Of a stretch of DNA of 64,000 bases, positions 1 through 8,616 are shown in pieces. A model generated the notes under the pieces. It worked only from the letters and a program-made list of their open reading frames with translations. It made no database searches and was not told the origin of the DNA. Numbering within the stretch: the first letter of the stretch is position 1; each line of letters starts with the position of its first letter. Source of the DNA: Halomonas saccharevitans. GTDB lineage: Bacteria; Pseudomonadota; Gammaproteobacteria; Pseudomonadales; Halomonadaceae. A program made the position numbers and the translations under genes. The stretch lies in contig NZ_FPAQ01000007.1 in NCBI RefSeq assembly GCF_900116405.1, positions 1 through 64,000 on the forward strand, in the 5' to 3' direction.

Positions 1-164
1 AGGTTCGCGAGGAGAAAAGGAAAAGTTGCTGGTAGAAATTTGGTACGTGATGGCAATGAATGCCGGAATGGCGGGGCTTAGTTCCTATCCATCATGGGGG
101 CCACGGAGAAGGTGCGGTCGAGCGGTTGCATCGGCATCACGGGGTGTCGGTCGGAAGGGTGCAT

Positions 165-195
165 ATTCTACCAGCCCCGGTCACTTTCTGCTCAA
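165..195 (-). promoter_or_regulatory. Weak candidate promoter firing out of the left edge
   Basis: Read on the minus strand, TTGAGC (190-195) and TAGAAT (165-170) are separated by 19 nt, longer than the ideal 17. If real it would serve a gene left of the window. Bases 1-250 hold no convincing gene. Confidence 0.25.
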
Positions 196-253
196 TTCCC
201 CGGGCGGTTCTGTCTCGTGCGAAGGGTGCGTCAGGAAACCGGACGCGCAGAAA

Positions 254-283
254 CACCAAGGCCCGCATCAGCGGGCCTTGGTG
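254..283 (-). terminator. Rho-independent terminator of the cold-shock gene
   Basis: A perfect 13-bp stem (254-266 with 271-283) with a 4-nt loop lies 41 nt past the cold-shock gene stop. On the minus strand only three T follow it, so the U-tract is short but the stem is very stable. Confidence 0.75.
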
Positions 284-323
284 CTCGTAGCCTTACGGCT
301 CGATAGGTCTGTCTGATCGGCGA

Positions 324-527
324 TCAGATGGCTTCGATGTTAGAAGCCTGCAGGCCTTTCTTGCCCTGAACCACGTCGAAAGAGACCTGCTGGCCGTCCT
401 GGAGGGACTTGAAGCCTTCAGCCTTGATTTCGGAGAAGTGGGCAAAGAGGTCATCGCCACCGTCGGTCGGGGTGATGAAGCCAAAGCCTTTTGCGTCGTT
501 GAACCACTTAACAGTGCCAGTAGCCAT
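324..527 (-). CDS. cspA: Cold-shock protein, CspA family
   Basis: This 67-residue single-domain protein has the usual length for the family. CspA-type proteins bind single-stranded RNA and DNA with an OB fold and melt mRNA secondary structure. RNP1 is visible as KGFGFI (residues 13-18) and the RNP2-like LFAHF at 27-31; VKWFN at 6-10 is the classic opening. AAGGAG (535-540) lies 7 nt before the ATG, which fixes the start. A terminator hairpin follows at 254-283. The gene stands alone, transcribed leftwards, with a long upstream spacer such as Csp genes often have for 5'-leader control. Which csp paralogue it is cannot be settled from one copy, so the symbol is a family label. Confidence 0.93.
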   Translation of the reverse strand: MATGTVKWFNDAKGFGFITPTDGGDDLFAHFSEIKAEGFKSLQDGQQVSFDVVQGKKGLQASNIEAI

Positions 528-825
528 GTCATGACTCCTTTCTTTGGCGCAGTGCGCCGGATACGAAATTACCGGGTGTAGCCCCGAATGCTAGTGGGTA
601 AAACAAGGGGATATAACCAGACAACCGAAAGGATTCGACTACTACTGACAATATGCGTCTTGCTAACCAACTGGACACACGGTGTCATGGTTGGCGTCCG
701 GCGTCAACTCCTGTGATGAGTCGCGGCGCTTAGGGCAGGCCCCTGGCGCCACCTTGGCCCAGCGCCGCGCCCGTCGTCCATACTGGTGGTATGAGCATTC
801 GACCAATGCAATGCAGGAGAAGCCG
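528..825. other. Intergenic spacer between cspA and the next gene
   Basis: The 298-nt gap probably holds the cspA leader and promoter on the minus strand. It contains a small palindrome (GGCGCAGTGCGCC, 546-558) that could fold in that leader. I see no clear -35/-10 pair and no gene. Reading frames that cross it lack a ribosome-binding site. Confidence 0.5.
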
Positions 826-1065
826 ATGAGCATCGACCTCACCGAATACCAGAGAGAGCTGTTGGCCCGTGTGCTGCAGCACGGCGGTGTGCTGGCTGCG
901 CCCTTCGGTCACCCCGGCGACGACACGCTTGAGGAGGCGCTGATGGAGGATGTCGACGCCCTGGAGGCCGAGGGGCTGATCATGGTCGAGCGCAGCCGGG
1001 GACACGAGGCGCCCGAGCGGCTCTCGCTGACTGAGGCGGGCTACGACGCCCTGGGCATGAGCTAG
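826..1065 (+). CDS. Small winged-helix-like protein of unknown function
   Basis: I do not recognise this 79-residue protein. The ATG at 826 is preferred because AGGAGA lies at 815-820. An in-frame ATG at 811 and a much longer frame opening at 682 have no such signal. The body is helical and acidic (LLARVLQHGG, then EALMEDVDALEAEGLIMVER) and ends in RLSLTEAGYDALG. A helix followed by LTEAGYDAL resembles the end of a winged-helix DNA-binding domain of the MarR/PadR sort, but the protein is too short for a full regulator. It could be a small DNA-binding or partner protein. It is a single gene, cytoplasmic by composition, with no membrane segment or cysteine. Confidence 0.7.
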   Translation: MSIDLTEYQRELLARVLQHGGVLAAPFGHPGDDTLEEALMEDVDALEAEGLIMVERSRGHEAPERLSLTEAGYDALGMS

Positions 1066-1145
1066 GGATCATTCGTTCGATGCGCGACGCGTCAGGGCGC
1101 GATCGTCGTAGCGTCCTGGCGAGAGGTGCCTGCTATAAAGAAAGA

Positions 1146-1171
1146 CCATTGAGAACGGCCATTGAGAACGA
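1146..1171. repeat. 13-bp direct repeat, two copies
   Basis: CCATTGAGAACGG and CCATTGAGAACGA lie back to back, about 170 nt upstream of the DksA-like gene. They could be a tandem operator or a chance duplication. Confidence 0.6.
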
Positions 1172-1337
1172 CTGCCCAGAAGGGCGATCAATAAGACAGA
1201 TAAGGACGAACCATCCCGCCGCTGCGTATCGAGGGTAAAGCGTGATAATGGTCGAGGGTGGACCTTGAGGATAGAAGCCTGGCGGTGCCGAGCGAGAGGG
1301 TCGGGGCGCCCACGATGCGATGATAAGGAGAGCGACC

Positions 1338-1661
1338 ATGGCGGATCGCAAGCAGGAACTGGAGAGGTTGCGTGAGGAGCTGATCGCGCGGTTCGATCGC
1401 TACCAGGCCCATAAGGAGCAGAAGGGCGGTCCGCTGGACAAGGACGCGGAGGATCAGTCGGCCGAGTTTGCCAATGACGAGGTCATCGAGGCCCTGAAGC
1501 AGGAAGCGGAAGACGAACTTCGCCAGGTGTTGCATGCGCTGAAGCGTATCGAGGCGGGGGAAGGTGATGCCTGTGAACGCTGCGGTGGGCCCATCGGCGA
1601 CGGTCGCCTGCGGGCGCTGCCCTACACGACGCGCTGCCTCGACTGTGCGGAGCGCCAATGA
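1338..1661 (+). CDS. DksA/TraR-family C4 zinc-finger protein
   Basis: This 107-residue protein has an N-terminal charged helical hairpin (residues 1-75) and a C-terminal zinc finger with CERC and CLDC, the four-cysteine pattern of the DksA/TraR family. DksA itself enters the RNA polymerase secondary channel and works with ppGpp. This shorter relative resembles the stand-alone TraR/YbiI-type proteins, whose roles are less defined. AAGGAG (1325-1330) sits 7 nt before the ATG at 1338 and rules out the upstream ATG at 1320. The acidic patch DKDAEDQSAEF near residue 35 is where DksA carries its tip residues, but the classic DxxDxA is not clearly conserved. The gene is probably monocistronic. Confidence 0.85.
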   Translation: MADRKQELERLREELIARFDRYQAHKEQKGGPLDKDAEDQSAEFANDEVIEALKQEAEDELRQVLHALKRIEAGEGDACERCGGPIGDGRLRALPYTTRCLDCAERQ

Positions 1662-1722
1662 GCATCCCCGCCGAGACCGAGGATGATAGTCTGGTGATAT
1701 ATCGACAAGGCGGGAGGCGTGC

Positions 1723-2319
1723 ATGCAAGCGAGGTTTCGAGCGATTGGGATAGGCGTGGTGCTGATGTGGCTGGCGGGCTGCGGTGGCAGCGAGGAGGAG
1801 ATGGCCAACGGGCCCGACGACCCGGCCCCGGTGGCCGAGATGGCGGAGGAGACGCCCGATCCCGCGCCGGAGCCGACCCCCGAGGTGGCCCCCTTCGATG
1901 AGCCGGTCACGATCGATCTGGCGTCGCGCCTGGGCAGCGACCGGCGCCTGACCGTCGAGGGCGAGACCAACTTGCCCGCCGACACACGCCTGCAGGTGCT
2001 GGTGGAGCGGGAGCTCAGCGGGGTGCGCTGGCGTGAGCGCGTGTCAGTGGCCGAGGGCGGCTTCGTTGCCGGGCCTTTCGGCCCCGGTAGCGGTCTGCCC
2101 GACGGCGACTATCTGGTGGTGGTCGAGGTGCAGGAGGGCAGTGTCCAGCCGGCCGAGGTGCGAGCCAGGCTGGGCGATGGCAACCAGCACCTGCAGGGGC
2201 CGCTGGTCGCGCAGTCGCGCCATGGCCTGGGTCAGGTAGCCCGCTACACCAAACGCTTCCTGATCGGCGACGAAACGCGCCGCACCCAGGATCGCGTCGA
2301 TGTGATGGAGATCGAGTAG
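1723..2319 (+). CDS. Predicted lipoprotein of unknown function
   Basis: This 198-residue protein has a lipobox, LAGC, with the cysteine at residue 20 after a short hydrophobic stretch (GIGVVLMWLAG), so it should be exported and lipid-anchored. Residues 21-60 are a Pro/Glu/Asp-rich linker. The remainder looks like a beta-rich domain (DLASRLGSDRRLTVEGETNLP, then GFVAGPFGPGSGLPDGDYLVVVEVQ), similar in feel to immunoglobulin-like or DUF-type periplasmic domains; I do not recognise the family. The stop codon is the first TAG inside a 15-bp tandem array (2310-2414), so the last codons are part of the repeat. The gene converges on the XRE repressor across that array. Confidence 0.8.
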   Translation: MQARFRAIGIGVVLMWLAGCGGSEEEMANGPDDPAPVAEMAEETPDPAPEPTPEVAPFDEPVTIDLASRLGSDRRLTVEGETNLPADTRLQVLVERELSGVRWRERVSVAEGGFVAGPFGPGSGLPDGDYLVVVEVQEGSVQPAEVRARLGDGNQHLQGPLVAQSRHGLGQVARYTKRFLIGDETRRTQDRVDVMEIE

Positions 2320-2414
2320 CTCCTGATCGAGTAGCTCCTGATCGGGTAGCGCCTGATCGGGTAGTGCTTGATCGGGTAGTGCTTGATCGGGTAGTGCTTG
2401 ATCGGGTAGTGCCT
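2310..2414. repeat. 15-bp tandem array, seven copies, between convergent stop codons
   Basis: Seven contiguous 15-bp units start at 2310, 2325, 2340, 2355, 2370, 2385 and 2400. They drift from GATCGAGTAGCTCCT to GATCGGGTAGTGCTT. The array runs from the last codons of the lipoprotein gene to the first base of the stop codon of the XRE gene. The period is a multiple of three, so every unit repeats an in-frame TAG for the lipoprotein frame. There are no spacers, so it is not a CRISPR array. Confidence 0.95.
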
Positions 2415-3001
2415 TAGAGGGGCTGGGCACGCCAATGAGCCACCAGTTTGCCGACTAGCCGGCAACTGGGGGCGTAGGGGATGAGCTCGTCGCTGTCCTG
2501 GCGCTGGAATATCAGCTCCCCGGTGGGTCCCTGCGTGACCCGCCGGATAGCCAGCTCACCATCGTCTTCGATGAGGTAGAGGCCCGGCTGGCGGAAGATG
2601 TCGCTGGTGGCGATGGCCACCAGATCGCCCTCCATGAGGAAGTCGAACGCTTCGTCCGGCGCCGGCGTCACCAGGTGGCAGTCGCCGTCCCAGCGCTGCC
2701 CGGGCACCATGTCGATCGGCAGTTCGATGACGCGCTGCTTGCCATCCTGCCAGGGTAGCGGCAGTCGGCGGCGCAGGTAGAGAGGCGAGGCGTGAGATCC
2801 TTCGTCTTCCAGCAGCCGTGACAACGGGCAGTTGAGCGCCTGGGCCAGGGCGACCAGGCGTTCGTGACCAATCTGCTTGATGGCGCCCGATTCCCAGTAG
2901 GAGATCGTGACGTCTGACACCCCGACCCTGCGTGCCAGGGCCGCCTTGTTGAGCTTGGCCTCCAGCCGAAGTTTCTTGATGCGAGGGCCGAGTGTTTCCA
3001 T
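2414..3001 (-). CDS. XRE-family regulator with S24-like C-terminal domain
   Basis: This 195-residue repressor-like protein has an N-terminal helix-turn-helix (about residues 5-65, with ALARRVGVSDVTISYWE) and a C-terminal half resembling the LexA/CI S24 domain (MEGDLVAIATS, then GLYLIEDDGELAIRRV). In self-cleaving relatives a Ser sits before the GD and a Lys replaces the first Arg of RRV. Here the corresponding positions look like Ala and Arg, so autocleavage is unlikely; the domain may only dimerise or sense a ligand. Phage repressors have this architecture, but there are no phage genes around, so it is probably a chromosomal stress or metabolite regulator. It is convergent with the lipoprotein gene, and its stop abuts the tandem array. 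Confidence 0.88.
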   Translation of the reverse strand: METLGPRIKKLRLEAKLNKAALARRVGVSDVTISYWESGAIKQIGHERLVALAQALNCPLSRLLEDEGSHASPLYLRRRLPLPWQDGKQRVIELPIDMVPGQRWDGDCHLVTPAPDEAFDFLMEGDLVAIATSDIFRQPGLYLIEDDGELAIRRVTQGPTGELIFQRQDSDELIPYAPSCRLVGKLVAHWRAQPL

Positions 3002-3104
3002 TACGTCATCCTATTGTCACAAAGCGTCATATGAGTCTTCCAGGCTCGCTATTGCCCAGGCAACGGCGAGTATCAACGCTAATTCTGCCTTAAACCTCGG
3101 CGCG

Positions 3105-3845
3105 TCACCATGCCACCCGCTCTCCGGCCCAGTCCAGGAAGATGCCGCTCTGGTCGGGCGTGCAGGTCTCCAGCACGTTCAGCAGTGACTCGGCCACGAA
3201 GGAGGGGGTGAACAGCTTGCCTTCGGGCACACGGGATTGGAACGGCGCCGAGAGCGGCGTATCCGTGGTACCGGGGTGCAGACAGGCGATGGCCGCCTGG
3301 GGGTTGAGTCGGCGAAGTTCCACGGCGGCGGTCTTCATCAACATGTTATGGGCGGCCTTGCTGGCCCGGTAGGCGTACCAGCCGCCGAGTCGATTGTCGC
3401 CGATCGAGCCGACACGCGCCGAGAGGCTGGCGAACAGCGTCGGGTGGCGCCCCTTGAGGCTAGGCTGCAGCGCCTTGAGCAGCAGCGCCGGGATGATGGC
3501 ATTGACGTGATAGAGCCGAGCCATGGCCTCGGCGTCCAGCTCATCGAGCTTCTTCTCCGGACCGATGCCACGGGCGTCGTCGTGGAGCATGCCGATGGCG
3601 TTGAACACCAGGTGCACGGGGGCGCCGTTCAGCGCCTGGGCGAGGGCTTCGTTGCCGTCCTCGGTGCCCAGGTCCAGGGCGAGGGATTCGACGCGGGGGT
3701 CCGGATGCGTTTGGTAGTGGCGGCTGACGGCGATCACCCGGGCGGGGCGGTCACTGGCGAGCAGGGCTTCGACCACGGCGCAGCCGATGCCGCCGGAGGC
3801 GCCGGTCACCACGGCGGTGAAGTCGTCGGGGAGTCGCGTGAGCAT
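3105..3845 (-). CDS. Short-chain dehydrogenase/reductase (SDR)
   Basis: This 246-residue protein is of classical SDR length. The nucleotide-binding motif TGASGGIG lies at residues 14-21, the NAG-equivalent appears as NAIG near residue 82, and the catalytic YxxxK is YRASK. It also has DLG for the adenine-ring contact. SDRs of this shape (C-factor/CsgA-like) are NAD(P)H-dependent, cytoplasmic oxidoreductases with uncertain substrates. The gene lies 103 nt downstream of the XRE gene on the same strand and is divergent from gltX, so it might be transcribed alone. The substrate cannot be inferred. Confidence 0.88.
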   Translation of the reverse strand: MLTRLPDDFTAVVTGASGGIGCAVVEALLASDRPARVIAVSRHYQTHPDPRVESLALDLGTEDGNEALAQALNGAPVHLVFNAIGMLHDDARGIGPEKKLDELDAEAMARLYHVNAIIPALLLKALQPSLKGRHPTLFASLSARVGSIGDNRLGGWYAYRASKAAHNMLMKTAAVELRRLNPQAAIACLHPGTTDTPLSAPFQSRVPEGKLFTPSFVAESLLNVLETCTPDQSGIFLDWAGERVAW

Positions 3846-3938
3846 GGCATTCCTTATTTGCCGATGACGGGTTCAGCGTGGACCGCGCCGCCGGGGAATG
3901 ATTCCCGACCACGGCTGCCCCGGCGCTGGCCAGGTGCG

Positions 3939-3944
3939 TATAAT
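3939..3944 (+). promoter_or_regulatory. Candidate -10 box for gltX
   Basis: A perfect TATAAT lies 60 nt before the gltX start codon in the gap between the divergent SDR and gltX genes. No convincing -35 is seen at 16-18 nt spacing, so activity may rely on an activator or the flanking TGCG. Confidence 0.5.
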
Positions 3945-4003
3945 GCGGGCATTCGCCCGCTATGTCAGGGCGGCCTTCCTCCATCGACAGGACCAAGGAC
4001 GAC

Positions 4004-5485
4004 ATGACCGTACGCACTCGTATCGCGCCGTCACCCACCGGCGATCCCCACGTGGGCACCGCCTATATCGCCCTGTTCAACCTCTGCTTCGCTCGCCAGC
4101 ACGGCGGCCAGTTCATCCTGCGCATCGAGGACACCGACCGGGTGCGCTCGACCCCCGAGTCCGAGCAGATGATCCTCGACTCCCTGAGCTGGCTGGGGCT
4201 CGAGTGGGACGAAGGCCCCGACGTCGGCGGCCCCCACGGTCCCTATCGCCAGAGCGAGCGCGGCGACATCTACGGCGAGTACGCCCGGCAGCTGATCGAG
4301 TCCGGCCATGCCTTCAAGTGCTACCGCACCAGCGAGGAGCTCGACGAGCTGCGCGAGGCACGCAAGGCGGCCGGCATGCACCTGGCCTTGAAGCCCGCCG
4401 ACCTGGCGCTGCCCGCCGAGGAACAGGCGCGTCGCGAGCAGGAGGGTTGGCCCTACGTGGTGCGCATGAGTGTGCCGGCCACCGGCACCTGCGTGGTCGA
4501 GGACATGCTGCGCGGCGTCATCGAGGTCGAGTGGGCCCAGGTGGACGCCCAGATTCTGCTCAAGTCGGACGGCATGCCCACCTATCATCTGGCCAACGTG
4601 GTCGACGATCACCTGATGGGCATCACCCACGTGCTGCGCGGCGAGGAGTGGATCAACTCGGCGCCCAAGCATCAGCTGCTGTATGAGTACTTCGGCTGGC
4701 AGATGCCGATGCTCTGCCACATGCCGCTTTTGCGCAACCCGGACAAGTCGAAGCTCTCCAAGCGCAAGAACCCGACCTCCATCAACTACTATCGGCGCAT
4801 GGGCTTTTTGCCCCAGGCGGTGACCAACTACCTGGGACGCATGGGCTGGTCGATGCCCGACGAGCGCGAGAAGTTCAGCCTCGACGAGATGATGGCCCAC
4901 TTCGATATCCAGCGGGTCTCGCTGGGTGGGCCGGTGTTCGACCTCGATAAGCTGACCTGGCTCAACGGGGTCTACATCCGCGAGGATCTGGACGATGCGG
5001 CGCTGCTCAAGGCGCTGATGGAGTGGGCCTTCAACGAGGAGTATGTCGGCCAGATCCTGCCCCAGGTCCGCCCGCGTGTGGAGACGCTCTCCCAGGTGGC
5101 GCCGTTGGCCGGGCACTTCTTCTCGGGCCTGCCGGTCATCGAGGAGGCCGATTTCGATGCGGTGAAGCTCTCCCGCGAGGAGCTGCTGAAGCTGCTGCAA
5201 TTCCTGGTGTGGCGCTTCGAGCTGGTGCCGGCCTGGCACAAGGAGGCGCTGCTCGGTGAGGTCAAGGCGCTGGCGGGGCACTTCGACCTGAAGATGAAGG
5301 CCTTCCTGGCGCCGGTGTTCATCGCCGTCACCGGCTCGTCGTCGAGCACCTCGGTGATGGATGCCATGGCGATCCTCGGATCCGACGTGACCCGGGCGCG
5401 CCTGCGTCACGCCATCGAGGTGCTGGGCGGGGTCTCCAAGAAGCAGGCCAAGCGCTTCGAGAAGGAATTTCGCGACCTCGCGTGA
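4004..5485 (+). CDS. gltX: Glutamyl-tRNA synthetase
   Basis: This 493-residue class I aminoacyl-tRNA synthetase charges tRNA-Glu with glutamate in the cytoplasm. The HIGH-type signature is in [10 protein letters not shown] near residue 10 and the KMSKS loop is KLSKRK near residue 250. The length matches bacterial GltX. The start [11 protein letters not shown] at 4004 is chosen because GltX proteins begin right before this motif; an in-frame ATG at 3962 would add 14 unconserved residues. The gene is followed within 60 nt by tRNA-Ala and tRNA-Glu genes, an arrangement also known in pseudomonads, so enzyme and substrate are neighbours. Whether it discriminates tRNA-Gln is not decidable here. Confidence 0.97.
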   Translation: MTVRTRIAPSPTGDPHVGTAYIALFNLCFARQHGGQFILRIEDTDRVRSTPESEQMILDSLSWLGLEWDEGPDVGGPHGPYRQSERGDIYGEYARQLIESGHAFKCYRTSEELDELREARKAAGMHLALKPADLALPAEEQARREQEGWPYVVRMSVPATGTCVVEDMLRGVIEVEWAQVDAQILLKSDGMPTYHLANVVDDHLMGITHVLRGEEWINSAPKHQLLYEYFGWQMPMLCHMPLLRNPDKSKLSKRKNPTSINYYRRMGFLPQAVTNYLGRMGWSMPDEREKFSLDEMMAHFDIQRVSLGGPVFDLDKLTWLNGVYIREDLDDAALLKALMEWAFNEEYVGQILPQVRPRVETLSQVAPLAGHFFSGLPVIEEADFDAVKLSREELLKLLQFLVWRFELVPAWHKEALLGEVKALAGHFDLKMKAFLAPVFIAVTGSSSSTSVMDAMAILGSDVTRARLRHAIEVLGGVSKKQAKRFEKEFRDLA

Positions 5486-5492
5486 TTTCCTG

Positions 5493-5521
5493 TTGACGAA
5501 GGCGGGGCTTATCAGTAACAT
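5493..5521 (+). promoter_or_regulatory. Strong sigma-70 promoter for the tRNA pair
   Basis: TTGACG (5493-5498) and TAACAT (5516-5521) are spaced by exactly 17 nt, just after the gltX stop. The following bases (ACGCCCCGTC) form a GC-rich discriminator, the usual mark of stringently controlled stable-RNA promoters. Confidence 0.75.
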
Positions 5522-5542
5522 ACGCCCCGTCTTCGAGAGATC

Positions 5543-5618
5543 GGGGCCTTAGCTCAGCTGGGAGAGCGCGACACTGGCAGTGTCGAGGTCAGCGGTTCGA
5601 TCCCGCTAGGCTCCACCA
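5543..5618 (+). tRNA. tRNA-Ala (GGC)
   Basis: The 76-nt cloverleaf has a 7-bp acceptor stem (5543-5549 with 5608-5614), a CGACA/TGTCG anticodon stem with loop CTGGCAG giving anticodon GGC, a standard TTCGATC T-loop, and an encoded CCA at 5616-5618. Confidence 0.97.
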
Positions 5619-5653
5619 TCGCTTCAGATGGTAGCCATCTTTCAAGATATTGC

Positions 5654-5729
5654 GTCCCATTCGTCTAGTGGTCCAGGACACCGCCCTTTCACGGCGGTAA
5701 CAGGGGTTCGAACCCCCTATGGGACGCCA
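5654..5729 (+). tRNA. tRNA-Glu (TTC)
   Basis: The 76-nt cloverleaf has acceptor stem GTCCCAT/ATGGGAC, anticodon stem CCGCC/GGCGG with loop CTTTCAC giving anticodon TTC, T-loop TTCGAAC, and an encoded CCA at 5727-5729. It lies 35 nt after tRNA-Ala and probably shares its transcript. It is the substrate of the gltX product just upstream. Confidence 0.97.
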
Positions 5730-6462
5730 CCTCTTGCTTCACCTTCCCCGATATTTCCTCGTCAGCTGGCTATCTTGTCGGTCTGGCCGTATTGCTGTCT
5801 CCGTCTATCTCGGCTCTTCGTCCGGCGATGAATCGCGACGATTTCAGTGCAAAATACCCTTGACTTGTCCACTTTGCCTCCTTGGGGCCTCGCGACTGTG
5901 CATAGACGCCGCGGTGAGGCGCTTGGTTGCCGCCTTTCTTATATAAGTCTTTTATTTCAATGACTTACGATAGGTCAAAAAATGATCAATCTAAGGCGGT
6001 GCCGCTATTCATGGCGTTCCAGCGACCTTTTCGAGAGGTTGTGAACAGGGTTATCCACAGAATGTGTGGAAAACGGGCGACACCCACGGGAAGGCGCATG
6101 TCAGTAGGTAAGTCAACCGGAAGTGATGAGGATTCTAGTTCTCTGGTAGCAGGGGAATAGAGCGCTGCGCTGCGCGCACAAGGCCGGCCGGGCGGTGTGA
6201 TGGATACCCACGGCCTGCTGAGGCGGGAGTGGCCCCTGGCGTCTCCAGGGGTATCTGGGTGTGCTCTTGAGGCAAGGGTGAGGCGAGGCGCCATCTCCCC
6301 GATGAGCGTCGGCAGGCATAAGCGCGCCGCGGACTTGGCGCCCGTTGGCTCGGCTGGGGCGGGGGCGTCGGCGGGCGAGGCTGGTGGCGTGCCTGAGCGG
6401 AGTGGGGCGTTGCCAGTAAGCCGGTATCCGGGGAGGCGGGGTGTCGGGATCGGCAAATGCAA
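5730..6462. other. Long non-coding stretch between tRNA-Glu and gltA
   Basis: About 730 nt carry no supportable gene: open frames are short, overlap on both strands and lack ribosome-binding sites. The stretch is unusual for the window because 5938-5997 is AT-rich (TATAAGTCTTTTATTTCAA and similar) and a pair of DnaA-box-like sites lies at 6051-6073. From 6170 on it returns to GC-rich sequence without recognisable structure. Confidence 0.6.
6051..6073. promoter_or_regulatory. Inverted pair of DnaA-box-like sites
   Basis: TTATCCACA (6051-6059) is a perfect DnaA box. TGTGGAAAA (6065-6073) is the reverse of TTTTCCACA, which fits the TTWTNCACA consensus. They face each other across 5 nt. Weaker relatives are TTGTCCACT (5865-5873, two mismatches) and the reverse of CTATGCACA (5897-5905, one mismatch). 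Between the two groups lies the AT-rich patch. The layout resembles a replication origin or a DnaA-titration site; function is inferred. Confidence 0.5.
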
Positions 6463-6489
6463 AAAAGGCCGCCCGAGGGGCGGCCTTTT
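6463..6489 (-). terminator. Terminator of gltA
   Basis: A 12-bp perfect stem (6463-6474 with 6478-6489) with a 3-nt loop is flanked by A and T runs, so it can work in both directions. It lies 20 nt beyond the gltA stop. Confidence 0.9.
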
Positions 6490-6509
6490 GGTATTGGCGC
6501 GAGTGCAGT

Positions 6510-7796
<1,287 letters not shown>

Positions 7797-7870
7797 GGCT
7801 GGCCTCCTCTCGAATTCATGGGGGCGATGTTGGGTGATTTCGCTGCAGTTGCCGGCGAAAAGGTTCGCCC

Positions 7871-7898
7871 ACTATAGAAGCGTCCTCGAGATTGTCAA
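7871..7898 (-). promoter_or_regulatory. Sigma-70-type promoter of gltA
   Basis: Read on the minus strand, TTGACA (7893-7898) and TATAGT (7871-7876) are separated by 16 nt. The transcript would start about 65-70 nt before the gltA ATG. Confidence 0.72.
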
Positions 7899-7921
7899 TT
7901 CCACTATTGTGCGCCCATGGC

Positions 7922-7979
7922 TGTACAGTTGGTGATATTGTAGATAGTGTTTGTACAATAAATGGTGCCTTGCACCATT
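7922..7979 (+). promoter_or_regulatory. Candidate sdh promoter/operator region
   Basis: TACAAT (7954-7959) is a fair -10 for rightward transcription, with a weak TTGGTG at 7929-7934. Two TGTACA palindromes (7922-7927 and 7952-7957) lie 30 bp apart. They are followed by a perfect 8-bp inverted repeat, AATGGTGC and GCACCATT (7961-7968, 7972-7979), where transcription would begin. This arrangement looks like operator sites. The remaining leader up to sdhC (about 260 nt) shows no gene. Confidence 0.4.
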
Positions 7980-8238
7980 TCCAGGCGCGAGCGTTCCCGT
8001 CAATGCCTCGGATCCCGTGAAAGACCGCGCCAAGGCCGATAACTCGGCCTTCCACCATGGTCGACTGGGGCGCGTGTCCATTTGTCATGGAGGGGTGATG
8101 ACCCTATAATCTCAGCGCGCGACTGGCAGGAGTCGGTGGTCGTGTCCAACTCGGCCATGACCGTGTCCCTTCCCGTAACCACCGCCCGCTCGGGCCTTGT
8201 CGGACGATGAAGAGCGGGCCAAGAGAGTGTGTAGAGCC

Positions 8239-8616
8239 GTGAATAGCAAACGACCCGTAAATCTGGATCTGTCCACGATACAGTTCCCCCTCCCCGCCCT
8301 GACGTCGATCGCTCACCGCATCACCGGCGTCATCCTCTTCATCGGCCTGATCTTCGCCTTCTGGGCGCTGGACGTGTCACTGTCCTCGCCGGCCGGCTTC
8401 GCCGCCGTGAGCGATGTCCTGGCCCACAACTTCCTGGCCAAGTTTGTTGCCTGGGGACTGCTCTCCGCGTTGGCCTTCCATTTCGTGGCCGGTATCAAGC
8501 ACCTGCTGATGGACATGGATATCGGCGTGACCCTCGAGGGTGGCGTCAAGAAGGCACAGATCACCGTGGTGGTGAGTGCGGTCCTGATCATTCTGGCTGG
8601 AGTCTGGGTATGGTAA
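8239..8616 (+). CDS. sdhC: Succinate dehydrogenase cytochrome b556 subunit
   Basis: This 125-residue membrane anchor of complex II has three hydrophobic helices. RPVNLDLSTIQFPLPALTSIAHR near the N-terminus is the family opening with quinone-site Ser/Arg residues, and the haem-ligand His lies in FHFVAGIKHLLMD near residue 80. The GTG at 8239 gives NSKRPVNLDL right after the start, as in homologues; an ATG at 8197 would add 14 odd residues. It is the first gene of sdhCDAB and overlaps sdhD by 7 nt, implying coupled translation. With SdhD it binds haem b and ubiquinone. Confidence 0.93.
   Translation: MNSKRPVNLDLSTIQFPLPALTSIAHRITGVILFIGLIFAFWALDVSLSSPAGFAAVSDVLAHNFLAKFVAWGLLSALAFHFVAGIKHLLMDMDIGVTLEGGVKKAQITVVVSAVLIILAGVWVW

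Noticed and set aside
26..316. Plus-strand frame at the left edge
   Set aside because: It runs through the perfect terminator hairpin of the cold-shock gene and has no ribosome-binding site.
2044..2430. Minus-strand frame with repeated ALPDQ pentapeptide
   Set aside because: It is the antisense reading of the 15-bp array and lipoprotein gene, with no ribosome-binding site.
3962..4003. Upstream ATG for gltX
   Set aside because: The extra 14 residues are not conserved; the synthetase motif begins right after the ATG at 4004.
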